The notes below the pieces were generated by a model. It was not told the DNA's origin. It did no database searches and saw only the letters and a program-made list of their open reading frames with translations. Positions 24,650 to 32,904 of a stretch of 41,086 nucleotides of DNA are shown piece after piece; the stretch's first letter is position 1, and every line of letters begins with the position of its first letter. The stretch lies in NCBI RefSeq assembly GCF_014697125.1, contig NZ_JACJRG010000047.1:1-41086 (forward strand), written 5' to 3'. A program made the position numbers and the translations under genes. This DNA is from Anabaena minutissima FACHB-250 (GTDB lineage Bacteria; Cyanobacteriota; Cyanobacteriia; Cyanobacteriales; Nostocaceae).

Positions 24650-26584
24650 ATGACGCAAAAAAATTTTGATAATAGAATTAATGAGTTAATAACGGCTCTA
24701 AAACAGGAGATACGTAAAAACAATCCTATCTACTTAATGAGTTTACTTAATCAAAAACTAATTCACTCGATTCAACCTGATAATACACAATCAAATTTAC
24801 CTGATGGTTTTACTCAAAAGTTTCATTACATCTACGGCTTAATAATTTCTACATCTTTTCCTCATAAAAAAAGTATTCATAATAAACTTGAAAAAATTGT
24901 GAATATTACAGAAGATATTTTTCAAGAATATCTTAAATTATGGGTGCTGCCTCGTGAAATTAACGATGCTAAAGAGATAGTAGAATTCCCAGAGTCTAGT
25001 GCAGCATTTCTTTCTTTTATGTCTGCACTTCATCAACCAAGACTCGGTAGTTCAGAACAGTTTATTCAGTTTACACTTGATAGATTCAAGGTGTTTGATA
25101 AAAATTTTTTTGTTCCTGAAATGGGTTTAACGACTCAGCAAATTTTAGATATTTCCTTAGCAATTATTGAAAGAGTTAGTGAGCAATATCAAGCTAAAAT
25201 CGATAATTATGTAGAAGCGATTCAACCTTTATATGAACTATGGGGTAAATTTAAAGCAGGTGAGATTACACTAGAAGAATCACAAAAAATAATTAAACAC
25301 GAGCCAATATTTAAACAAAATCAAGAATATCTAAATGTTCAAAACGCATATCAATTTATCAACTCTTTTGTAGTTTCTTTAGAAGATTTTGAATCTCATT
25401 TCTCTAAATCAGCAATTGAGGCTTTTTTTACTCAATTTTCATGCAATCCAGGCAATATAAATAAAAACTTTAGATATCCAACTGACTTGAATGAATTAGA
25501 TACAAAGCTTTTAATAGAAATTGATAATGGAAAGTATTATGTTCCTGAAGTAACTGGATTATTTCGTAAAATTCCAACAATTTTAGAGGCAAAAATTTCA
25601 GCAGGCAATCAGGCTCAAAGCTATTTTAAACATAGAGATAAGCTTACTCAAAAAAGTACAGTTGAATTGTTGAAAAAAATATTTACGAACAACATTATTT
25701 TGGAAGAAGCTTACTACGGCTATAAAAATAGCCAAGAGTTTGAAACAGATGTGCTAATTCCATATAAACGTACGCTATTAATTTGTGAAATTAAAGCCAA
25801 AGCATTGAGAAATCCACTATATACAAATGGGAATCTTGAGAAAATTAAAAGTGATTTTAAAGTGTCTGTACAAAAAGCATACGAACAAGCTATACGGACA
25901 CGGAATTATATTTTATCGCAAGAGGCAGTATCATTTGTCAATAAAAAGGGGCATCATTTATATAACTTCCAAAGAAGCGATTTTGATGATTATCTACTAA
26001 TGATAGTAACAGCAGAATCTTTTGGTAGCTTAACTACTGATCTATCGCTGTTATTGGATAAAGATCAAGATACACCTTATCCTTGGGCAATTTCTCAATT
26101 TGATTTAGAACTTTTGCTTACTCGCATAAATAGTCCTGAGAAACTTTTTGATTACATAAAACAACGATGCCAAATTTTTGGTTCTGTATTTTCTAGTGAT
26201 GAATTAGACTTTGCTGGCTATTACCTAAGATATGGAAATCTTGACTTTAAAGCGCAGTTACAGAAAGCAGACAAGATGGTACTAGATGCTAACTTCTGTA
26301 GTATCTTCGATGAAGATTGGTATGAGGCGCATGGTTTCAAACTAGAAAAAAGAAATGACGAGTTAGATAAACCCTACTATTCAGTTTTTGAAAGACGTGG
26401 AAATAAAATTAGTATGGGTGTTGAAGGTTTGCCAGACACTTTTGAAACCTTACAGTTGGGTAACAAAACAAGCTTAAAAAAAGCTATGCCTAAAATGACA
26501 GGTCGTAACCGAAATATGACCTGTCCTTGTGGAAGTGGCAAAAAGTATAAGAATTGTCATGGTAAGCCAGAATGGCTTTTATAA
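24650..26584 (+). CDS. PD-(D/E)xK-like nuclease with C-terminal SEC-C zinc motif
   Basis: 644 residues, A+T-rich. A long helical N-terminal part (1-330) has no recognised domain. The middle carries EFETDVLIPYKRTLLICEIK, the D-x(12)-ExK pattern of PD-(D/E)xK nucleases (D367, E380, K382), with a conserved-looking Glu pair (EEAYYG) about fifteen residues before it. The C-terminus MTCPCGSGKKYKNCHG (C625, C627, C636, H637) is a SEC-C metal-binding motif as in SecA and many unrelated proteins. Automatic pipelines may mislabel it as SecA-like. Together with the adjacent type I restriction system this makes a defence nuclease likely, but its target is unknown. Confidence 0.7.
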   Translation: MTQKNFDNRINELITALKQEIRKNNPIYLMSLLNQKLIHSIQPDNTQSNLPDGFTQKFHYIYGLIISTSFPHKKSIHNKLEKIVNITEDIFQEYLKLWVLPREINDAKEIVEFPESSAAFLSFMSALHQPRLGSSEQFIQFTLDRFKVFDKNFFVPEMGLTTQQILDISLAIIERVSEQYQAKIDNYVEAIQPLYELWGKFKAGEITLEESQKIIKHEPIFKQNQEYLNVQNAYQFINSFVVSLEDFESHFSKSAIEAFFTQFSCNPGNINKNFRYPTDLNELDTKLLIEIDNGKYYVPEVTGLFRKIPTILEAKISAGNQAQSYFKHRDKLTQKSTVELLKKIFTNNIILEEAYYGYKNSQEFETDVLIPYKRTLLICEIKAKALRNPLYTNGNLEKIKSDFKVSVQKAYEQAIRTRNYILSQEAVSFVNKKGHHLYNFQRSDFDDYLLMIVTAESFGSLTTDLSLLLDKDQDTPYPWAISQFDLELLLTRINSPEKLFDYIKQRCQIFGSVFSSDELDFAGYYLRYGNLDFKAQLQKADKMVLDANFCSIFDEDWYEAHGFKLEKRNDELDKPYYSVFERRGNKISMGVEGLPDTFETLQLGNKTSLKKAMPKMTGRNRNMTCPCGSGKKYKNCHGKPEWLL

Positions 26585-26860
26585 GCCGTATTTATCTGTT
26601 TCTTTTAAGTAAAACACCAATGATGAGCAAGAGCCTTGCGCCACATTGGCTACTACAACCCTTGCTATTCAAGCTTTTCTACTTGTTAATCGAAATTTTT
26701 CTTACTTTTATTTCTTAATTTTTTAAATATCATCAATAAACTTAGAGCCTATCAGGAAAATCCATAGATATAAATCTATAGATATAAATCCAGGCATTGT
26801 TTAAAAATTATGGTGATGGTATTTGATAGCCTCTTTGTGCAATTGCCAACAAAGTCAGAA
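26585..26860. other. AT-rich intergenic stretch
   Basis: No gene. Holds a direct repeat of ATAGATATAAATC (about 26764-26790); a link to the par sites further right is not evident. Confidence 0.4.
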
Positions 26861-26864
26861 AAAT

Positions 26865-26909
26865 AATCAAGATTAAATAAAAAATAATCAATAATCTTGA
26901 TTCTTGATT
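26865..26909. promoter_or_regulatory. Operator/centromere-like sites before parA
   Basis: One AATCAAGAT (26865-26873) and two inverted, overlapping TCTTGATT words (26895-26902, 26902-26909) lie just before a TATAAT (26911-26916) that could be the parA -10 box. The same word recurs inside the partner gene, so the partner protein probably binds here and represses. Confidence 0.55.
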
Positions 26910-26951
26910 CTATAATAAATAACTCAAAGTATAAAAACGGCAAAACCAAGT

Positions 26952-27713
26952 GTGGCTAGAAAATTAGCTGTTTTCAATATGAAAGGGGGGGTCGCCAAAT
27001 CGACCACCGTCTACAATTTGGCTGTTGGTTTGGTTAAGTTCAAAAAGCAACGAGTGTTGATTGTTGATATCGACCCTCAAGGAAATGCCAGTGCGGCGTT
27101 AGGAATCCCCATTTGGCAGATTGATTTCCAGTTAAAAGATGTTTTGCAGCACAAAACCCCGCTAGAGCAAGTCTTAGTCTCAACCGATAGTGGTGTAGAT
27201 GTGTTGCCATCGAATCTTTTTCTGGCAGAAGAAGAAATCCCCATATCCGGTCGTCCAGGAAGAGAACTACTGCTCAGAAAAGCGATCGCACCAATCTTAG
27301 ATAAATATGATTTCGTTCTCATAGATTGTCCACCGAACATTGGGGTTTTTTCCATTAACGCGCTGATGGCAAGCGATGCGGTACTAATTCCTGTAGACAT
27401 GAGCTACTTGGGACTGTTAGGTGTTCAGGGAATTGAACGTGCCTTAACTTTAGTGCGAGAACAACTAGAGCATCCCATCGAGATTGCAGGTGTGCTGGCG
27501 ACTCGGTACGACCGCAGGAACAATCTCAGTAAAGAAGTATTTGATGCACTCACGAATCATTTTGGCGACAAGATGTTCAAAAGTGTAATTCCTGAATCAG
27601 TGCGGATTCGGGAAGCACCTTCGCACGGACAATCTATTTTTGATTACGACAAAGATAGTGCGGGTGCTTTGGCGTATAGTCAATTAGTGGATGAGGTATA
27701 TAAATGCCAGTAA
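26952..27713 (+). CDS. parA: Plasmid partition ATPase ParA (first system)
   Basis: 253 residues from GTG (MARKLAVFNMKGGVAKSTTV). Deviant Walker A KGGVAKST (11-18; Ala replaces the usual Gly before Lys16), DIDPQGNAS (Walker A') and a Walker B region VLIDCPPNIG. No N-terminal helix-turn-helix, so it is of the shorter Soj type. It positions plasmid copies over the nucleoid through ATP-dependent DNA binding, with the partner protein and centromere next door. Overlaps the partner gene by 10 bp. Distinct from the ParA at 34321. Confidence 0.9.
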   Translation: MARKLAVFNMKGGVAKSTTVYNLAVGLVKFKKQRVLIVDIDPQGNASAALGIPIWQIDFQLKDVLQHKTPLEQVLVSTDSGVDVLPSNLFLAEEEIPISGRPGRELLLRKAIAPILDKYDFVLIDCPPNIGVFSINALMASDAVLIPVDMSYLGLLGVQGIERALTLVREQLEHPIEIAGVLATRYDRRNNLSKEVFDALTNHFGDKMFKSVIPESVRIREAPSHGQSIFDYDKDSAGALAYSQLVDEVYKCQ

Positions 27714-28120
27714 ATAAAGGGAAATCGTCGCGTTTGGCGTTGGGTGGTAATCCTTTAGCACAAAGTATTTTCAGCAAAACTGAAGTCGAAACTCAACCAC
27801 TAACCGAAGTGGAGAATAATCAAGAATCTACAAACAATAATCAAGAGTCTTTAAACAATAATCAAGAATCTAGATTCTTGATTAAATCAGAACGGGAAGC
27901 GGTAAACTTGCGCTTGCCGCTTGAGTTGAATGATTGGTTAAATGACCTTCTAAAAAAAGGTAAGCGGCAACACGGTGCAAAAATACCCAAGGAGGTTTGG
28001 GTACAGGCCGCACTGGAGTTATTTAGGGCTATGCCCGTTTCATGGTCAGAAATTGATTCCGAAGAGAGTTTGCGCGAGATCCTCAAGAATCTAGAATCTA
28101 GAATAAAGAATCAAGAATAA
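27704..28120 (+). CDS. ParA partner, RHH-like centromere-binding protein
   Basis: 138 residues. A variable N-terminus contains three copies of NNQES at seven-residue spacing. The C-terminal region VNLRLPLELNDWLNDLLKKG, then KEVWVQAALELF, fits an extended RHH fold. Encoded directly behind parA with a 10-bp overlap, as expected for a ParB-like or ParG-like adaptor. The repeats in its DNA look like its own binding sites. Not a classical ParB: no HTH/nuclease domain. Confidence 0.7.
   Translation: MPVNKGKSSRLALGGNPLAQSIFSKTEVETQPLTEVENNQESTNNNQESLNNNQESRFLIKSEREAVNLRLPLELNDWLNDLLKKGKRQHGAKIPKEVWVQAALELFRAMPVSWSEIDSEESLREILKNLESRIKNQE
27815..27883. repeat. Centromere-like sites inside the partner gene: three 21-bp-spaced repeats and a 24-bp palindrome
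   Basis: AATAATCAAGAATCT occurs at 27815-27829, 27836-27850 (one change) and 27857-27871, exactly 21 bp or two helical turns apart. The third copy joins an inverted copy to form a perfect 24-bp palindrome (27860-27883, AATCAAGAATCT and its complement). Two further TCAAGAAT words lie at the gene's end (28083 and about 28110). Confidence 0.7.
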
Positions 28121-28131
28121 ATTTTATTTGA

Positions 28132-28638
28132 ATGTACATCACTACCCAGAAAGAGGAATTTAGCTATGCTTACATCAATGCCGTCGCGTCTGCTGCGGGT
28201 TATTCATTCCAAATAGCACCCAGACCATTAGATTTAGTGGGGGTTGATGTAACCATTACAGGAATTGCAACACCTGGTTCTAGACGGCGAACTCGGATTG
28301 ATTTGCAAGTCAAATGTACTTCCCAAAAATTACTAGATAATGACTTTGTTAAAATTCCTCTGGAAATTAAAAATTATGATGAATTAAGAAACGATAATCC
28401 CGACGATGACCCCCTGTTGTTAGTCGTTGTCTTAGTTCCTGATTTACAAGAAGATTGGCTACAACAATCGGAGACGGAGCTTTGCTTGAAGCGTTGTGCT
28501 TACTGGGTGTCGATACGCGGTCAACCACCAACTGAAAATCAAAGCACTGTCACTGTTTATTTACCCCGTCAAAATATTTTCAGTGTTGAAGTTTTGCAAG
28601 CTCTAATGCAACGAATTGCTAGAGGAGAACCAATATGA
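28132..28638 (+). CDS. DUF4365-like protein
   Basis: 168 residues. The start (YITTQKEEFSYAYINAVASA) and the pattern GVDVTI with RIDLQVKCTS (D39, D57-x-Q59-x-K61) match DUF4365 proteins. Their fold is related to PD-(D/E)xK nucleases, with Gln in place of the second acidic residue. Such proteins occur in defence islands and next to mobile genes; the biochemical role is unknown. Four-base overlap with the next gene indicates a two-gene unit. It follows the partition genes by only 11 bp. Confidence 0.65.
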   Translation: MYITTQKEEFSYAYINAVASAAGYSFQIAPRPLDLVGVDVTITGIATPGSRRRTRIDLQVKCTSQKLLDNDFVKIPLEIKNYDELRNDNPDDDPLLLVVVLVPDLQEDWLQQSETELCLKRCAYWVSIRGQPPTENQSTVTVYLPRQNIFSVEVLQALMQRIARGEPI

Positions 28639-29186
28639 TAGTTACCGTGCGTGACCCAGATATTCTCTCTAATTTAGACCCTCAGATATTAACATCTTAT
28701 CTTCAAGCAAAAGGCTGGTATCAAGAGAGTCAGGTTGATACTAAAGAATCAGTTTGGATTAAAACAACTGATTCTGGTGAGGAATTTGATATTACCTTAC
28801 CTCTCAATCCCAAAATCAGGTCTTATGCGCTGCGGATGGCTGAAATTTTGGCAATTCTAGAAACTGTTGAAGTTCGCTCTCAGTTAGACATTTTAAGCGA
28901 TTTGATCACAAAAATCCCAAATACCGAAATCCAGGGGTTGGTGATTAGAGTAGCAGAACGAAATAATCCAGGTAATGTCACAATTATTGGCTTTGTTGTC
29001 GGCAAGCCTCGTCAAATTAACCTTTCTCTGAGTGAATCTGAATACGATCAGGCTCGGACTGCTTATCACCAGAGGCTACCAGTCGTTTGTACTGGGGATT
29101 TAATTAAGGAGAATGACGCTTTTGTGCTGAAAAAAATTACTAGCTTTGCTTTATATAATACTTTGACTGAGCGAGCAGCAGTTTAA
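28635..29186 (+). CDS. Hypothetical partner of the DUF4365-like gene
   Basis: 183 residues starting MIVTVRDPDILSNLDPQILT. A first alpha/beta part (to about 75) is followed by a beta-rich part resembling an OB- or Sm-like barrel in its strand pattern (VTIIGFVVGKPRQINLSLSE), then a short C-terminal strand region. No family recognised. ATGA overlap with the DUF4365-like gene argues that the products act together, for example as regulator and nuclease. Confidence 0.55.
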   Translation: MIVTVRDPDILSNLDPQILTSYLQAKGWYQESQVDTKESVWIKTTDSGEEFDITLPLNPKIRSYALRMAEILAILETVEVRSQLDILSDLITKIPNTEIQGLVIRVAERNNPGNVTIIGFVVGKPRQINLSLSESEYDQARTAYHQRLPVVCTGDLIKENDAFVLKKITSFALYNTLTERAAV

Positions 29187-29602
29187 AAAAGAGTGCGGCA
29201 CATAAACTCAAAATTAAGAAACTCTAGTAGCTAATTTCTTACCAAGGATGCTCAAAGCCTCATATATCAAGGTATTTGAGAGGCAGTGCTGCATTGCTTT
29301 ATTGCGAGGTCGAAGATATATACTTTTAATCTATTCTTTTAATACCACTAGTAGCAATTGGAATGTAGTTTTCTTTATCCTTAAGTATTATTATTGGTTT
29401 ATGAGTATCACAATGACTAGTTAGGTGAACAATAATCCTGTCGGTTAACCCATAATATTGCCGCCCCGGAGGCTGTAATATTCATTATTTCGTCAAGCGA
29501 TCGCATCCTTTTTTGATGGTTTGGAAGCATAAGCACGTTTTAACGGCAATCTTATCCTTCCACCGACAGTAGCGTTTTCAGCCGGTGCATGGCGGCTGAT
29601 AG
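29187..29602. other. Intergenic region after the DUF4365 pair
   Basis: No gene seen. It contains one HIP1 octamer and no clear terminator. Confidence 0.4.
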
Positions 29603-29635
29603 CAGCTTCGCTGACACTGTTGGCGAATTCGGAAA
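29603..29635. repeat. 33-bp inverted repeat, left arm (candidate recombination site)
   Basis: Begins CAGCTTCGCTGACACTGTTG and ends GAATTCGGAAA. Its exact reverse complement lies at 32011-32043. The pair encloses the palindromic-site array, an IS1182-type element and an RHH gene. A related sequence is found upstream of the tyrosine recombinase at 39614-39639. Confidence 0.8.
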
Positions 29636-29690
29636 AGACTTATGTGAGGTTAATCGGTTCAGGAATAAAACGATTAATTTACATTCCTTG

Positions 29691-29823
29691 CCGTGTAATA
29701 CATGGCAAAAGATAATACTTGGGATGACTGCCCAATTTTTGAGTGTCTGTTGAGCAACCATGTATTACAGCGTCAAGCCAAATTACCTCTTGAAATGTCA
29801 ATTTTCAACCGTGTATTACATGG
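29691..29823. promoter_or_regulatory. Palindromic operator array, CCRTGTAWTACAYGG
   Basis: Three copies here (29691-29705, 29758-29770, 29809-29823). Four more lie beyond the insertion sequence at 31565-31576, 31756-31769, 31791-31803 and 31822-31835, the last three inside the RHH gene. The symmetric 15-mer is a likely site for that RHH protein. Confidence 0.65.
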
Positions 29824-29844
29824 TTATGGGTATTTAAGGATTGC

Positions 29845-31500
29845 TCAAGCAGGTTTTGGTTGCAATTGCTTGAAGCGAGAAACACGAGTTTTGGCAACAG
29901 GTACGTCGTTTAACCAAGCATCTAAACGTACAAGGTTAATAGCAGTAGCAATTAAAATGTGTTGAAGATGAGTTTTTGCCAATCCGGTGTAGCGAGAGCG
30001 TCGCAAACAAGTACGTCTGGTTCCTTGAGACAAAGTAGCTTCTATTCCCGCACGTTGGTGGTAAATTTTGAGAAATTCAGGTGTTTGTTGGGATTGACGA
30101 CGAGTTTGCAGTGCTTCCTGAAAGGCTTGAGCGCGAATAGTCAGCCCACGAGGATCTTTTTTTGAACGTGTGCAACGGCGGCGAACTCGGCAAGCTCTAC
30201 AAGCAGCAGTAGGAAATCGAATATCAATAATAGGTTGCCCACTGATGTCGATTCGCGGTGACCAAGTAATACTTTGTTGTCCCATAGGACAAGTAGCTAC
30301 TTGGTTGTCCCAATCAAACTTAAACTGGTCAGCAGCAAACTTCGGGTGATTACGCGCTTGCCAACTAGGGTCACTACGAACTGGGCCAATGATTTCTACA
30401 TCATACTGAGTGCGGCTATTAACAAGATGTTCTGCCGTTAGATAGCCAGTGTCCATTAAATGCTCGTTTGGTAGTAATGATTTTTCTTCTAAGCCTTGAT
30501 GGATAGGTTCAACCGCAGCATCATCTGTTACCGTAGACAAGGTAGTATAAACTTGAGTAATCAAGTGAGGACAATCCTCACCACAAGTTTCCGTCACATG
30601 GGTTTTATATCCGACCCAGTCAACGCTACGCTTATTACTGTAATGTGCCTCAACATCATAAGGCGAGTGAATAGCAATTGTTGAAGGTGGCATATCTTTC
30701 GTTGTACGCCATTGCACAACACCTTCTTCACTAGGAGCATAAAACTGTTGTACCCAAACTTGCCTCAAGATTTCTACAGCTTGAATCTGGCGTAACCAAA
30801 AGGGTGCTTCCATAGAATAAATGGCATTCAATAATGTAAATCCATCCTTTCCGATTAAGTTCCCCAAAGCCTCCCGTTCACTATCCAACTTCGGCAATCG
30901 ATAATTTTCTATCCGGCGGCTATAACGGTCAAACCAGTCACAGTGAAGGTGGTTCATTAACCAGTCTGGTGCTACAGTAGCTAAACTATTGAGTGCTGCT
31001 CGCAACGTCTCACCCAATGTTTCTAAACGATTGAGGTGACGAACAGCTGCGATAATATGAGTTGAGTCAGTTCTCTGTCGCTCTCGTTTGAGTAATCCCA
31101 AATCCCCTAATCGCTCCAAAAGCTTATCCAACAACAATTGTTCTGCACCAGCAGAAATTAATCGCTGGCGAAATTCGCTCAGAATCGAAAAATCAAACCC
31201 AGGATCTGTTAAAGGCAAGCTTAAAGCATATTTCCAATCAATTCGGGAACGCACTGCATCTGCGGCTTGACGGTCAGATAAATTTTCCACAAACTGCATG
31301 ATGCTAATTAAAGCCAGCCGCCACGGTGATTGTGCTGGCTGTCCCCGCTTGGAAAACAACGCTGTAAACACTTCATCAGAATAAATGCTGCCCAAGTTGT
31401 CGCGCAGTAAAACATAGATATTGCCTTTTGGAAAAGCTGCACGCGCTACAGCTTCCGTATCTGGGGGAACCGGAGGAATACTTTGAGGCTGCATTGACAT
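29845..31500 (-). CDS. IS1182-family transposase
   Basis: 551 residues, full length. N-terminal domain with FPKGNIYVLLRDNLGSIYSD and FSILSEFRQRL. DDE residues are likely in TDSTHI, DTGYLTAEHL and HQRAGIEATLSQG. A Cys cluster (CRACRVRRRC) precedes the last part, as usual for IS1182. Reading frame intact, so the element may still be active. It lies within the operator array, splitting three sites from four. Exact ends could not be fixed: TACATGGT occurs on both sides (29816-29823 and about 31570-31577), but terminal repeats are weak. Confidence 0.85.
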   Translation of the reverse strand: MSMQPQSIPPVPPDTEAVARAAFPKGNIYVLLRDNLGSIYSDEVFTALFSKRGQPAQSPWRLALISIMQFVENLSDRQAADAVRSRIDWKYALSLPLTDPGFDFSILSEFRQRLISAGAEQLLLDKLLERLGDLGLLKRERQRTDSTHIIAAVRHLNRLETLGETLRAALNSLATVAPDWLMNHLHCDWFDRYSRRIENYRLPKLDSEREALGNLIGKDGFTLLNAIYSMEAPFWLRQIQAVEILRQVWVQQFYAPSEEGVVQWRTTKDMPPSTIAIHSPYDVEAHYSNKRSVDWVGYKTHVTETCGEDCPHLITQVYTTLSTVTDDAAVEPIHQGLEEKSLLPNEHLMDTGYLTAEHLVNSRTQYDVEIIGPVRSDPSWQARNHPKFAADQFKFDWDNQVATCPMGQQSITWSPRIDISGQPIIDIRFPTAACRACRVRRRCTRSKKDPRGLTIRAQAFQEALQTRRQSQQTPEFLKIYHQRAGIEATLSQGTRRTCLRRSRYTGLAKTHLQHILIATAINLVRLDAWLNDVPVAKTRVSRFKQLQPKPA

Positions 31501-31572
31501 AAAACTTTCTTCCTCCCGCGCGACTAGGTTTACTACATCACCATTTTATGTTTTACACTATCGTTGTAATAC

Positions 31573-32007
31573 ATGGTATTAACAAATATGAAACGGGATA
31601 TTCAGGGCAAGTTTGCACTCAAAAACGACGACTATCGTTTAGTTCGCTCCCTGAGACTAACCGATGAAACCTGGAAGACTTTGGGTATTGCAGCAGAATG
31701 CAACGGCTTAACTCGTGCCGACTATTTAGAACAAATTGTGCTGGACAATACTTTACCAGGTATTACACCAAATGAAACACAAATTCTACCAAGTAATACA
31801 TGGAAAGCAGATGTCCATCATCCGTGTAATACACCTCTTGATGAATATCCTCAAACGTCAACCGCCTTACTGCCCCAACTAGAAGCACTTGAAGCTTTAC
31901 GCGATCGCATTTTGCTGGAACTGAAGTTAGGTAAGCAAGCCACTGGATACAAAGCGGCACTTAAAGCTCTCAATCGTTTCATTGTTGAATTAACTACAAG
32001 CGTATAG
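31573..32007 (+). CDS. RHH-like DNA-binding protein of the 33-bp inverted-repeat module
   Basis: 144 residues; alternative start at the second Met (MKRDIQGKFALKNDDYRLVR). RSLRLTDETWKTLGIAAECN with TRADYLEQIV fits an RHH fold, followed by a variable linker and a C-terminal helical bundle. Proteins with the KRDIxGKFALK opening are, as I recall, frequent in cyanobacterial plasmids. Four copies of the 15-bp palindrome lie at or inside the gene, which suggests autoregulation or centromere binding. The stop lies three bases before the right 33-bp arm. The insertion sequence sits just upstream and has probably replaced its promoter. Confidence 0.65.
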   Translation: MVLTNMKRDIQGKFALKNDDYRLVRSLRLTDETWKTLGIAAECNGLTRADYLEQIVLDNTLPGITPNETQILPSNTWKADVHHPCNTPLDEYPQTSTALLPQLEALEALRDRILLELKLGKQATGYKAALKALNRFIVELTTSV

Positions 32008-32010
32008 ACA

Positions 32011-32043
32011 TTTCCGAATTCGCCAACAGTGTCAGCGAAGCTG
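32011..32043. repeat. 33-bp inverted repeat, right arm
   Basis: Exact reverse complement of 29603-29635, reading TTTCCGAATTCGCCAACAGT at its start on the plus strand. It overlaps a second imperfect inverted repeat (32034-32060 with 32401-32427). Confidence 0.8.
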
Positions 32044-32427
32044 TCATGAGGGGCAAGATAGCTGGAAACCATTGCTATATCTACGCTTAAGCATTTTTGA
32101 CATCGAACTAGAATTTCTGCATGAATGCACTGCTACTTCTCACCCCATAATTGCTTTTCGCCTACCAAAGAGAATTAATAATACTGTTTGGTTGGAGTCT
32201 TTGGATTGGGCTACAAACCTTGTTGTCAAAGAGTTTCAGTCAATTCACTCCAAAAGATGATCATTACCCAAGCTGTAAAACCTGTAAATAAAGTTAATAA
32301 ATACTCTGGTTTTTGTAGCTATGGATACCTAAGTTTTGTCCCCTGGTGTCAATTCTACTCAAACATCGCTGAAACCTATATATAGTAAGAGTTTTCAGTC
32401 TATCTTGCCCCTGGTGACAGCTTCGCT
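32034..32427. repeat. Second inverted repeat (27-bp arms, 25 matches) enclosing 340 bp
   Basis: Arms at 32034-32060 and 32401-32427. The interval between them has no convincing gene. The left arm shares the AGCGAAGCTG core with the 33-bp element, so both belong to one repeat family. Confidence 0.65.
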
Positions 32428-32904
32428 ATATCTAGGCCAAATTGATTGGCGGTCAGTCCGGTCACTGTTAACTGACCGTCAGACTGACTGGCAAACTCCG
32501 TATAAGAATCAAAATCCTCTGACTGACTACTGGAGTGACGCATAAACTTGGCACTCTTAATTGGCAATTCTAGAAAGCAGCATCGGGAAAGTCCATATCC
32601 CGATGCTGCTTTTGAAGTCTAGGTATTTAAAGTCACTCAGTAAATGCTAGAAGTGTTATTATAATGAAAGAAATATATGCAAATTAAATACATTATAATA
32701 ATTCTTATATGGATTTATACTTAAAAATTCTAAAAACAAGCTAGTGAGAAAAATAAAGAGTAAGGCTCAAATAGAGTTTTTATGCCAAATAACTAAGTTG
32801 ACAGAGTAAGAGAAGAGACTCGCTCAATGGCTGGGACATTTTATATGAATAGCTAAGTGAATAGAGTCACCACAGTTACATAAATAGAACCAACTATATT
32901 AACA
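32428..32904. other. Intergenic region with hairpins, upstream of the PIN gene
   Basis: Contains CGGTCAGT/ACTGACCG (32450-32457, 32471-32478), further GACTGACT words, a strong hairpin (32574-32612) and an AT-rich leader. No gene. Confidence 0.45.
32574..32612 (+). terminator. Strong 15-bp hairpin with T-run
   Basis: AAAGCAGCATCGGGA pairs perfectly with TCCCGATGCTGCTTT around a 9-nt loop, followed by T. It has rho-independent character, yet no gene ends nearby, so it may terminate read-through from the left or belong to a small RNA. Confidence 0.6.

Noticed and set aside
27815..27883. CRISPR array
   Set aside because: The 21-bp repeats are back to back without spacers and lie within a coding frame; no cas genes are present in the window.
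29809..31576. TGTATTACA at both ends of the IS1182-type element taken as its terminal inverted repeat
   Set aside because: The same word occurs in several operator copies away from the element, and similarity stops after nine bases.
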